NCBI RefSeq assembly: GCF_004118265.1
Contig: NZ_SDHW01000001.1
Span: forward strand, 372,001-436,000
Length of the DNA stretch: 64,000 nt
Origin: Lacibacter luteus
GTDB taxonomy: Bacteria > Bacteroidota > Bacteroidia > Chitinophagales > Chitinophagaceae
Direction: 5' to 3'
The notes beneath the pieces were generated by a model. That model ran no database searches, was not told the DNA's origin, and was given only the letters and a program-made list of their open reading frames with translations. Made by a program: the position numbers and the translations under genes. This document shows positions 1 through 7,833 of the stretch, one piece after another (the stretch's first letter is position 1; every line of letters begins with the position of its first letter).

Positions 1-1538
1 GTACGACCTCCGCCACCTGCACAAAGCATAATGGGCAAATGCGGATGTTTTGCACGAATGCGTTCCATCACTTTATACAATCCTTTTGTATAATCGATGT
101 AAAGATGTGTTTGCAGATTTTTTAAGTAAGGCGAGTAAGCATTGGTCATACTCCTGTTACAATCCCATTTAATAAATGCTATGCCAGGATATTTTGTCAG
201 CAGATCATTTACAAGATTGAATACAAAATCCTGTACTTGTGGATTAACCATATCCAGCACCAATTGATTACGTCCGTAGTTTTCTTCCCTGTTCGGAAGT
301 TTCAGGATCCATTCGGGATGTTGTTCATACAATTCGCTTTTAGGGTTTACCATTTCAGGTTCCAGCCAGATGCCGAATTTTATTTCTTTCTTCGTTGCTT
401 CCTGCACCAGGTATCCAATACCACTTGGTAATTTTTTTTTGTCTTCCTGCCAATCACCTAACCCTGCTTTGTCATCATTTCTTGGATATTTATTACCAAA
501 CCATCCATCATCTAACAAAAAAAGATCGATGCCGAGATTTTTTGCTTCATCAAAAAGTTCTACCAGTTTCGTTTCTGTAAAATTGGTATGTGTAGCTTCC
601 CAATTGTTAAGTAAGGTCAGTCTTGGTTTGTTGCCGTCAAGCACAGCATAGTTGCGTGCCCAGCGATGAATATTTCGGCTGGCTGTTCCTTTACCTGCAG
701 CTGAATAAGAAAAAATAAATTCAGGTGTTTGAAAAATCTCACCCGGCTGCAGGTTGTATTCCGTTGCATATGGATTAATACCGGAGAGTACACGAAGTCC
801 GTTTCGTTGATCTATCTCAAACGTAAATTTGAAATTTCCTGTCCATCCTAAAGTACCGGCAATTACTTCTCCATCAGTTTCTGTAGAGGGTTTGTTGAGC
901 GACACAAAAAACATTTGCGTCTGATAAAAATTTGTTCTTGCACCAAGCTTGCTTTCAAGTGATTTAATTCCGTTGGTCAATTTTTCTTCAACCATATTCA
1001 CTTCTCTTGCCCAGTCGCCATGAAACTGCGTAAGCCAATATTCATCTGCATTTAAATGAAGAAGCGAAGAAGCATAATGAGTAAGTGTAACCGGCTTTTT
1101 TTCACGATGAACAATATCTGTCCAGCATTTTATAACATCTTCATTGTAATAGCTTACGTAATGCATAATCACTTCTACAGGGTATACAGGATCTCTTAAT
1201 ACAATATCTGTTCTTTTACTGTAAGCATCAGCAGTTGTTTTGGAAGATACATATTGCAGTTCAAGCGAAGGATTTCCATCTGCATGGATAATACGAAGAG
1301 CAGGTTCAAACTGATTGTCTATACCGGCAGTAAGGTAAACTTCTCTGCCGGCTTTCATTTGCATGTAATCTGCTGTTACTAATTTTTTGCCGATGTACGA
1401 TTGTAGCAATCGCTGGTTGCCTGCAACTGTTAATACAATTGCTGTATTTTTTGTTTCAATGATAATGACGTCTTTCGACTGTGCTGTCAATTGAAAAGAA
1501 GATAATAGCAGTATTACAAACAATAGCAAATTTCTCAT
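1..1538 (-). CDS. Alpha-galactosidase, GH36/melibiase type (3' end cut by window edge)
   Basis: The minus strand from the ATG at 1538 is open to the window edge (512 full codons), so the C-terminus is missing. The protein starts with a signal peptide (MRNLLLFVILLLSS..., ending near LTAQ), implying export. Next come a beta-sandwich region and a TIM barrel with the GH36 landmarks LDDGWFG, GIWLEPEMVNP and FIKWDCNR. The Asp of KWD (residue 459, bases 162-164) is the expected nucleophile. The glycine-rich stretch before the acid/base Asp (CAGGGGR) ends at residue 512, so the acid/base residue lies just outside the window. The expected reaction is hydrolysis of terminal alpha-galactosides in the periplasm. 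The AraC gene 105 bases upstream on the same strand may regulate it. The family call is strong; the substrate is inferred. Confidence 0.9.
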   Translation of the reverse strand, partial: MRNLLLFVILLLSSFQLTAQSKDVIIIETKNTAIVLTVAGNQRLLQSYIGKKLVTADYMQMKAGREVYLTAGIDNQFEPALRIIHADGNPSLELQYVSSKTTADAYSKRTDIVLRDPVYPVEVIMHYVSYYNEDVIKCWTDIVHREKKPVTLTHYASSLLHLNADEYWLTQFHGDWAREVNMVEEKLTNGIKSLESKLGARTNFYQTQMFFVSLNKPSTETDGEVIAGTLGWTGNFKFTFEIDQRNGLRVLSGINPYATEYNLQPGEIFQTPEFIFSYSAAGKGTASRNIHRWARNYAVLDGNKPRLTLLNNWEATHTNFTETKLVELFDEAKNLGIDLFLLDDGWFGNKYPRNDDKAGLGDWQEDKKKLPSGIGYLVQEATKKEIKFGIWLEPEMVNPKSELYEQHPEWILKLPNREENYGRNQLVLDMVNPQVQDFVFNLVNDLLTKYPGIAFIKWDCNRSMTNAYSPYLKNLQTHLYIDYTKGLYKVMERIRAKHPHLPIMLCAGGGGR

Positions 1539-1643
1539 ACAGCGGTTTAAATATAACTGCAAAGAAACCGGGTTAATGCAACCCATGTTTTTATGTACTT
1601 ACCTGTTTATTGAGTTATTTTAACCAGGAACATCACACCGTTT

Positions 1644-2522
1644 TTATACGGTTAATTTTCCCATAAACTCTTTTTGGTAAGAAAGGGGGCTTTTGCTGGT
1701 AATCAGTTTAAAATATTTATGAAAGCTGGTAAAATTATTAAACCCGCTTTCGTAACAAAGCTGTTTAATGCTGAGGTTATTTTCGATGAGAAGTTTACAG
1801 GCATGTCCTACTCTTATTTCAATCAAAAACTGTGAATAGGTTTTTCTTGTACGGGATTTAAAATAACGGCAAAACGAATTGGGACTGATGTTGGCGATGC
1901 CTGCAATCTCTTCAAGCTGAATCGGACGTTTAAAATTTTTAAGACTGTATTCATAAATAGCGTTGATACGGTCTTTTTCATCTTCAACCATATCATATTT
2001 GAAACCGATCGAAGACAATGGTTCTAATTGTTTACAGTCTGCAATAATGTTCAATGCTTCTATCAACAAAATAATGCGTTGGTTATTATTGCTGCTTAGT
2101 AGTGAGCCAAGCAAACCGGCAACTTTTTGCCGGGTGCTGCCGGTTACCTGCAAGCCTCTTTTGGCTCTGTCGAGTAAACTTTTAATATGATAGTTTTCCG
2201 GCAGTTCGAGGAATTGGCTGCCCCAGAAGTTTTCGCAAAAATGTGCCACTCTTACATCGGCTTCAACCGGAGCATTTTCTTCAAAATAAATATCATCAAA
2301 ACGCCAGTAGTGTGGAAGATTTGAACCAACAAGCACCACATCCCCGGCCTTAAAACTGCGAATACTATCACCGATAAATTGGGTTCCCTCTCCTTTTTTA
2401 AAATGGATCAACTCTACTTCTACATGGTAATGCCAACGGTTATTGACATAAGGAGCAAGATCTCTGCGAACACTGAAAGAGTGTTGCGGCTCTTTTGACA
2501 CTTTCAATAGTTGAGGTCTCAT
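1644..2522 (-). CDS. AraC-family transcriptional regulator
   Basis: This 292-residue protein has an N-terminal cupin-like sensor (about residues 10-130, with HYHVEVELIHF and the short SFKAGDVVLVGSNLPHYW) and a C-terminal pair of helix-turn-helix motifs (about 190-288). The latter includes LEEIAGIANISPNSFCRYFK and the AraC signature region around CYESGFNNFTSFHKYFK. It is a DNA-binding sugar-responsive regulator by family. It lies directly upstream of the alpha-galactosidase on the same strand and diverges from the uxaA-like gene, so either could be a target. Its upstream region carries three LacI-type dyads, suggesting that araC itself or its divergent neighbour is under LacI control. The ligand is unknown. 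Confidence 0.9.
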   Translation of the reverse strand: MRPQLLKVSKEPQHSFSVRRDLAPYVNNRWHYHVEVELIHFKKGEGTQFIGDSIRSFKAGDVVLVGSNLPHYWRFDDIYFEENAPVEADVRVAHFCENFWGSQFLELPENYHIKSLLDRAKRGLQVTGSTRQKVAGLLGSLLSSNNNQRIILLIEALNIIADCKQLEPLSSIGFKYDMVEDEKDRINAIYEYSLKNFKRPIQLEEIAGIANISPNSFCRYFKSRTRKTYSQFLIEIRVGHACKLLIENNLSIKQLCYESGFNNFTSFHKYFKLITSKSPLSYQKEFMGKLTV

Positions 2523-2625
2523 ACAGCAAGTTTTCGTTTTTAAGCAATCTTAACCTGTATTTCAGCAAAAACAGGTTTACACAGCCAAATTAGCTTACTG
2601 ATTACCCGATTGTGAAAAAAACATG

Positions 2626-2639
2626 CGCAATCGTTTGCG
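2626..2639. promoter_or_regulatory. LacI-type operator 1 (CGCAATCGTTTGCG)
   Basis: The 14-bp site has perfect CGCAA/TTGCG arms around a central CG, the classical LacI/GalR-family dyad architecture. Only the two bases flanking the CG break symmetry. It is the best of the three sites between araC and uxaA. The LacI regulator at 4802-5812 is the obvious candidate ligand. Confidence 0.65.
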
Positions 2640-2739
2640 TAAAATATATTTTTTCATTTTAATTGAAAAACAAGATGTTATGAAGGTTTTGCAAAAAGGG
2701 GGGTCTCAAAAAAAGTTGTCAAATTGCAGCAAAAATTTA

Positions 2740-2753
2740 CGCAATCGTTCCCG
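2740..2753. promoter_or_regulatory. LacI-type operator 2 (CGCAATCGTTCCCG)
   Basis: The left half matches operator 1 exactly through CGCAATCGTT; the right arm is degenerate. It lies 114 bp from operator 1, start to start. Alone it would be weak evidence; its identical ten-base core and position between two better sites support it. Confidence 0.45.
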
Positions 2754-2854
2754 AAATACGTCTTTTCTACGCATCTAACGGCTGCAGATTTCCCCTTTTT
2801 TATTGCAACATCTGCTTTTTGCAGCCTCAGTTTGCCAACATTGCTGAATAATTA

Positions 2855-2868
2855 GGCAATCGTTGCTG
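2855..2868. promoter_or_regulatory. LacI-type operator 3 (GGCAATCGTTGCTG)
   Basis: This site carries GCAATCGTTGC, a dyad one base shorter than operator 1, about 115 bp further toward uxaA. The near-equal spacing of the three sites (about 115 bp, roughly 11 helical turns) would suit looping by a tetrameric repressor, which is inference. Confidence 0.45.
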
Positions 2869-3087
2869 CCAACTCAATTTGCATTCTTTTTTTATTTGTA
2901 GCCCAACATCAGCATGAAGAACGCATTACGACAGCTTATTTGGTAATGCCCAGGTTATTTGCTTCCTCCGTTGTCTTGCCACTTCCAAGGGAAATAATAG
3001 CTGCCTCTGCAAGTGTTACTCATTTATCACCCTTGGCTTTCCGGAAATCTTTCCGTGCAAGAGTCGTTATGGCAAAATTATCTGTCA

Positions 3088-4767
3088 ATGGAAAAGCAAT
3101 CTGTAAGCGAATATTCTACAATAGAACAACGACAACCCTCTCTCAAAATTCACAGCTCGGACAATGTACTCGTTGCATTAAAAGATCTGCCTGAAGGCAT
3201 TATTATAAATAACAACGGAAACAGCATACTCCTGGCCGATCCGATACCGGCAAAACATAAATTCTTTACAGATGATATGAAAGCCGGTGATGATGTGATC
3301 ATGTATGGAGTTTTGGTTGGAAAAGTTCAGCAAGCGGTAAAGAAAGGGCAACTTATGACCACAGTCAATACCAAACATGCTGCTGCTAATTATTCTTATC
3401 GTGCAGCTAATTATCAGTGGGAAGCACCCGATGTTTCCCGTTTCACCAATAAAACATTCAGGGGATATAAACGAAAAGACGGGCGTGTAGGTACTGCTAA
3501 TTACTGGCTGTTCATCCCCACTGTTTTTTGCGAAAACAGAAATCTTGATGTTATTAAAGAAGCAATGTGGAACGAGCTTGGGTACGCTGTTACCGATCGT
3601 TATAAGCAATTTACCAGGCAGTTGTTTGCAGCTTACCGGGCAGGAGAAAACATCGATTCCATTCAATTAAATCCGTCAGAAACCAATGCATCCGACCGTT
3701 TTTTTAAAAATGTAGATGGAATCAAATTTCTAAACCATGCCGGGGGCTGCGGAGGTACACGCCAAGATGCATCAACATTAAGTGCTTTATTAGCTTCATA
3801 CGCCGATCATCCAAATGTGGGTGGGGTTACTGTATTGAGCTTGGGCTGTCAGCATCTGCAAGTAAATAATTTTCTTAACGATCTGAAGCATCGTAATCCC
3901 GGGTTTGATAAACCCCTTTTTGTTTTTGAACAGCAAGCAATACAGAGTGAAGAGGAACTGGTAACAGAAGCCATCCGTCAAACATTTAAAGGGCTTGTTG
4001 AAATTAATCAACAGAAACGGGAAGAAGTACCGCTGCATCATCTTTGCATTGGTGTTAAATGCGGCGGCAGCGACGGGTTCAGCGGTATTTCGGCAAATCC
4101 TGCAATTGGTCATACTTCTGATTTGCTGGTAGCCTTGGGAGGAAAAGTACTACTGGCAGAATTTCCTGAATTATGCGGTGCCGAACAGGAATTGATTGAC
4201 AGGTGCCCGAACGAAGAGGCTGCCAATAAATTTATTCAGCTAATGAAGAGTTATGATCAGCAGGCGCAGTTGGTCGGTTCCGGTTTTCATATGAATCCTT
4301 CGCCGGGAAATATCAAGGATGGTTTAATAACTGATGCAATCAAATCAACAGGAGCAGCAAGAAAAGCCGGCACATCGCCGGTAGTATCTGTGCTTGATTA
4401 TACCGAACCTGCTATTCTGCCAGGGTTAAGTCTTGTTTGTACGCCTGGCAATGATGTTGAAGCAACAACAGGAAAAGCAGCATCAGGTGCAACTTTAATT
4501 CTTTTTACAACAGGGCTTGGCACACCTACCGGTAATCCCGTTGCTCCTACCATTAAACTGGCCACCAATTCTCCACTTGCAAAACGCATGAGCGATATCA
4601 TTGACATTGACACCGGCCCAATTATATCCGGTGAAAAAACGATTCAGCAAATGGGTGAAGAAATTCTTGAGTTCTGTATAGCGGTTGCAAGTGGAGAGCT
4701 AATTCCCAAAGCGGTACAACTTGCCCAGGACGATTTTATTCCATGGAAAAGAGGCGTGTCGCTGTAG
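3088..4767 (+). CDS. uxaA: UxaA-family altronate (hexaric/hexonic acid) dehydratase
   Basis: The ATG at 3088 gives 559 residues starting MEKQSVSEY, with the family N-terminus LKIHSSDNVLVALKDLPEG soon after. An upstream in-frame start at 3013 adds 25 residues with no family look. The first ~95 residues form a SAF-type domain and the rest is the UxaA catalytic body, with GYKRKDGRVGTANYW, NHAGGCGGTRQDA and GVKCGGSDGFSG; the cysteines there probably bind metal. Family members dehydrate D-altronate to 2-keto-3-deoxygluconate in the cytosol. Close relatives act on galactarate, so the substrate is not settled. The gene converges on the LacI gene 34 bases away, and three LacI-like operators lie upstream. 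No uxaB/uxaC partner is in the window. Confidence 0.85.
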   Translation: MEKQSVSEYSTIEQRQPSLKIHSSDNVLVALKDLPEGIIINNNGNSILLADPIPAKHKFFTDDMKAGDDVIMYGVLVGKVQQAVKKGQLMTTVNTKHAAANYSYRAANYQWEAPDVSRFTNKTFRGYKRKDGRVGTANYWLFIPTVFCENRNLDVIKEAMWNELGYAVTDRYKQFTRQLFAAYRAGENIDSIQLNPSETNASDRFFKNVDGIKFLNHAGGCGGTRQDASTLSALLASYADHPNVGGVTVLSLGCQHLQVNNFLNDLKHRNPGFDKPLFVFEQQAIQSEEELVTEAIRQTFKGLVEINQQKREEVPLHHLCIGVKCGGSDGFSGISANPAIGHTSDLLVALGGKVLLAEFPELCGAEQELIDRCPNEEAANKFIQLMKSYDQQAQLVGSGFHMNPSPGNIKDGLITDAIKSTGAARKAGTSPVVSVLDYTEPAILPGLSLVCTPGNDVEATTGKAASGATLILFTTGLGTPTGNPVAPTIKLATNSPLAKRMSDIIDIDTGPIISGEKTIQQMGEEILEFCIAVASGELIPKAVQLAQDDFIPWKRGVSL

Positions 4768-4801
4768 ATAAAAAATAAAACTGCAAGATTGCTATCCCTG
4801 T

Positions 4802-5812
4802 TTATTTGGAAGTAGATTTTCGCTCAACAATCGTTGAGGATAAAGCTACCCGTTTATCGTTCGGCAACAATACTTTTTTCTCAATGAGTTTAAACAATAC
4901 ATCTGTAGCTTTTTTACCAATTTCATAAGATGGTTGAATAATCGTGGATAAAGGCGGATCAAATAATGCAGCAGCTGAAAGATTTGAAAAACTGATTACT
5001 TTCAGCTTTGATGGTATTTTTAATTCAAGTTCTTTACAAACTTCATACGTGTTAACGGCTAATTTTTCTACTGCTGCAAAAATAGCATCGGGTCTTTCTT
5101 CGCCTGCAAGCAAAGCATGTATTTTTTCCCGGTTACTGCTATCAACTGCATCGCATTCAACTGTTTTCTGATAGCTGGTCAGCTGGTGTTTGTTTAATGC
5201 CCGTGCATAGCCGGCATATCTTCGTTTGCATATAGAAAGACTATCTGATAGCGATAAAAAGGCAATTTTTTTAGCTCCTCTTTTGATAAGCAATTCTGTT
5301 GCCCGGAAAGATGCTTCCTCATCATCCGATGTTATCCTTGGCACTTTCACCTCTTCGAGAATGCGATCAAAAAAAACTAAAGGCATTCCTGAAGCACGAC
5401 AAGCCTCGAGATGATCATATTCAATGGTGGTATTGGAAACTGAGATCATGATACCATCTACCCTGCCGTTTCTTAGTAAATTGAGAATTTCATTTTCACG
5501 CTCTGCATCTTCATGTGTGAGATAAATCAATACATGGTATTTTTTTTCTTTTGCAATTTCCTCAACCCCATTCAATACTTGCGAAAAAAAATTGTTTTGA
5601 ATTTCAGGGATGATCACTGCAATTGTTTTGCTTTTGTTTTGACGCAAACTGCTTGCATGTGGATTTGGTTGAAATCCCCATTTTGCTGCAAGTGCTTTCA
5701 CCCGTTCTTTTGTTTCCCTACTTACTTCGTGACTATCTCTTAGTGCACGGGAAACCGATGAGGGTGACAGATTGAGCTCTTTCGCTAATTTTTTAAGATC
5801 CAGTTTATCCAT
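4802..5812 (-). CDS. LacI/GalR-family transcriptional regulator
   Basis: The 336-residue protein has the LacI layout: an N-terminal helix-turn-helix (LKKLAKELNLSPSSVSRALR, about residues 5-25), a hinge with NPHASSLRQNKSKTIAV, and a periplasmic-binding-protein-like sensor from about residue 60. The sensor shows IPEIQNNFFSQVLNGVEE, DGIMISVS, FFDRI and a C-terminal LSTIIQPSYEIG. It converges on the uxaA-like gene. CGCAA-N-CG-N-TTGCG dyads fit this class of HTH and occur upstream of uxaA and of the sigma factor at 17706, so a small regulon is plausible. Its own upstream region lacks a good dyad. The effector is not predictable; a galacturonate/galactarate-pathway sugar acid is a guess from context. 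Confidence 0.92.
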   Translation of the reverse strand: MDKLDLKKLAKELNLSPSSVSRALRDSHEVSRETKERVKALAAKWGFQPNPHASSLRQNKSKTIAVIIPEIQNNFFSQVLNGVEEIAKEKKYHVLIYLTHEDAERENEILNLLRNGRVDGIMISVSNTTIEYDHLEACRASGMPLVFFDRILEEVKVPRITSDDEEASFRATELLIKRGAKKIAFLSLSDSLSICKRRYAGYARALNKHQLTSYQKTVECDAVDSSNREKIHALLAGEERPDAIFAAVEKLAVNTYEVCKELELKIPSKLKVISFSNLSAAALFDPPLSTIIQPSYEIGKKATDVLFKLIEKKVLLPNDKRVALSSTIVERKSTSK

Positions 5813-6076
5813 ACAACGCAGGTAATCTTGAAAATGAAACCAACAACAAATGTCATGCTTTTTTAGGATTGCTGCTTAAAAAAAAGTTCCTTTTCAAACG
5901 ATAATTAACTGAAAAATAAATGATATGCTTTTGCCCGATGCAGGAAGTTAAAATTGCTGAATACTAAGTAAAGGTCCCTATCCACAGCCTTCTGCAATTG
6001 GGGTTTATTTGTAAGGGAAAATATCCTTAATTACTGTTTTCTTCAATTTGGGATTTCTCACTTTTAAAGTATAGCT

Positions 6077-7363
6077 ATGCAACGAATGATGTTTGGACCG
6101 CTTCTTTTCTTTTTATTTTTTGGAAACCCGTTAAAAGATAATGTTCAGCTGTTTACAAACGAAAGTAATCAACAACTTTCAGTTGGTTCGGGTTTGCGTT
6201 TACCCGCCGGGTTTTCGGCCACTGTAATGGCTGACAGCGTAGGAAAAGCCCGTCATATCATAATCAACAAAAATGGGGTTATTTATGTAAAGCTCAGCAA
6301 GCTGTTAAACGGTAAGGGCATTTTACGTTTGCAGGATAGCAACAGCGATGGAATAATCGATAACATTACCGGCTTTGGAAATTATATTGGCACCGGTATT
6401 ACTATAAAAAATGGTTACCTGTATGCTTCTTCCAATGCAGAAGTATTTCGTTATAAGCTTGATTCAAATGAGGAAGTAATTTCTCCCGATGAACCGGAAA
6501 AAATTATTACCGGACTAATCAATGGCCGACAGCACAATACCAAATCTCTTGCTTTAGATAATAACGGGAATATTTATGTGAACATCGGTTCGCCATCAAA
6601 TTCCTGCCAGGAAATTGACAGAGGCGTTGGCTCAAAAGGGAAAGACCCTTGTCCTGTACTTGACTCAGCCGGAGGTATTTGGCAATTCAAAGCTGATAAA
6701 TTAAACCAGACCTATAAAGATGGAGTAAGATATGCTACAGGCTTACGTAATGTTATGGGACTTAAATGGAATGAAGAAGTAAATGAATTATTTGTGGTTC
6801 AGCATGGGCGTGATCAACTCGATATGTTTCCTGAATTTTTCACGCCTCAACAAAATGCTGTGATACCAGCCGAAGAAATGTTCATGGTAAAAAAGGGAGA
6901 TGATTGTGGATGGCCTTATTGCTATTTTGATGTGCAGCAAAATAAAAAAGTATTGGCACCGGAATATGGTGGTGATGGTAAAAAGACTACCAGATGTGAA
7001 GGTGTTGTACAACCAATAGTTGCTTTTCCTGCACACATGGCTCCGAATGATCTGTTGTTTTATACAGGCAATATGTTTCCCGCTAAATATAAGAATGGTG
7101 CATTTGTAGCCTTTCACGGATCATGGAATAGATCACCTGAAAAACAAGAAGGTTACTATGTTGTTTTTGTTCCGTTCAAAGATGGAAAACCAAATGCTGC
7201 ATGGGAAGTTTTTGCAGACGGCTTTTCTGGGGTGGAAACTGTAATGTCTCCACGACAAGCCCAACACCGGCCCTGTGGTTTAGCTATGGGACCTGATGGT
7301 GCCTTGTATGTAACAGATGATGTAAAAGGAAAAATCTATAAAATAACTTACCAGGGTAATTAA
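6077..7363 (+). CDS. Sorbosone-dehydrogenase-like beta-propeller oxidoreductase
   Basis: This 428-residue exported protein begins with a hydrophobic segment (MMFGPLLFFLFFG). It then reads as a six-bladed propeller of the L-sorbosone/soluble quinoprotein glucose dehydrogenase superfamily: GLRLPAGFSATVMADSV, DNNGNIYVNIGSPSNSC, YATGLRNVMGLKWN, ELFVVQHGRDQL, FVAFHGSWNRSP and GLAMGPDGALYVTDD. Members oxidise sugars or aldehydes in the periplasm, often with PQQ. PQQ use is not demonstrable here, and no pqq genes are in the window. A monohaem cytochrome c starts 11 bases after the stop, so the pair probably forms an operon in which the cytochrome takes the electrons. Substrate unknown. Confidence 0.8.
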   Translation: MQRMMFGPLLFFLFFGNPLKDNVQLFTNESNQQLSVGSGLRLPAGFSATVMADSVGKARHIIINKNGVIYVKLSKLLNGKGILRLQDSNSDGIIDNITGFGNYIGTGITIKNGYLYASSNAEVFRYKLDSNEEVISPDEPEKIITGLINGRQHNTKSLALDNNGNIYVNIGSPSNSCQEIDRGVGSKGKDPCPVLDSAGGIWQFKADKLNQTYKDGVRYATGLRNVMGLKWNEEVNELFVVQHGRDQLDMFPEFFTPQQNAVIPAEEMFMVKKGDDCGWPYCYFDVQQNKKVLAPEYGGDGKKTTRCEGVVQPIVAFPAHMAPNDLLFYTGNMFPAKYKNGAFVAFHGSWNRSPEKQEGYYVVFVPFKDGKPNAAWEVFADGFSGVETVMSPRQAQHRPCGLAMGPDGALYVTDDVKGKIYKITYQGN

Positions 7364-7374
7364 TATTTTCTCCA

Positions 7375-7782
7375 ATGAAACGAATATTTTTTTTAATTCC
7401 TGTAGCTTCCATTGTGTTGATTGGAATGACAACACAACAGATCGATAAGAAAGTAATGGATAGAGGAAAAAAAGTTTATAGTCAATACTGCTCACCTTGT
7501 CACCAGGCTGATGGTAGTGGTGTTCCGGGTCTCAATCCTCCGTTGGAGAAAACAACACATGTACTGGGAAACAAGTCTTCGTTAATTAAGATTATTCTGA
7601 AAGGTTTAAATACGCATGAAGAGATCAATGGTGAAACGTACAACAATGTGATGGCTCCGCACAATCACCTAACTGATCAACAAATCAGCGATGTACTTAC
7701 TTATGTACGCAACAGTTTCGGCAATAAAGCGAGCCTGATTACAGTTGCTGAAGTGAAATCGGTTAGGGCAAAAACAAAATAG
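7375..7782 (+). CDS. Monohaem class I cytochrome c
   Basis: The 135-residue protein has a signal peptide (MKRIFFLIPVASIVLIGMTT) and one haem motif, CSPCH, at about residues 39-43. A Met in NNVMAPHNHL is the likely distal ligand, and the C-terminal helix is LTDQQISDVLTYVRNSFGN. It follows the sorbosone-dehydrogenase-like gene by 11 bases and is the likely periplasmic electron acceptor. It resembles the cytochrome at 49316-49741 in layout (GxPPL, LTDxxxSDVLxYxRNSxGN), so the two are paralogues. A strong hairpin follows the stop. Confidence 0.93.
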   Translation: MKRIFFLIPVASIVLIGMTTQQIDKKVMDRGKKVYSQYCSPCHQADGSGVPGLNPPLEKTTHVLGNKSSLIKIILKGLNTHEEINGETYNNVMAPHNHLTDQQISDVLTYVRNSFGNKASLITVAEVKSVRAKTK

Positions 7783-7788
7783 TAATGT

Positions 7789-7823
7789 AACTGAAGTATG
7801 CATCGCAGACGCATACTTCAGTT
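7789..7823. terminator. Bidirectional terminator hairpin
   Basis: A perfect 13-bp stem (AACTGAAGTATGC at 7789-7801 with its complement at 7811-7823) and a 9-base loop are followed by a T-rich run. It sits between the convergent cytochrome c and phospholipase C genes and could serve both. Confidence 0.85.
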
Positions 7824-7833
7824 ATTATTTGCA

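Larger units (their letters stand above)
2523..3087. other. 565-bp divergent intergenic region with three operator-like sites
   Basis: No gene is supported here. Short open frames that enter from this stretch into the uxaA gene lack family similarity and read in the wrong frame or add an unrelated N-terminus. The region separates the minus-strand araC from the plus-strand uxaA and holds three copies of a GCAATCGTT core at 2626, 2740 and 2855, described separately. No clear Bacteroidota promoter pair could be fixed. Confidence 0.6.

Noticed and set aside
3013-3087. 25-residue upstream extension of UxaA
   Set aside because: The extension has no resemblance to the family N-terminus, which begins soon after the ATG at 3088.
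2940-3194. Open frame of 84 codons on the plus strand overlapping the uxaA start
   Set aside because: It overlaps the well-supported UxaA N-terminus in another frame and has no family features.
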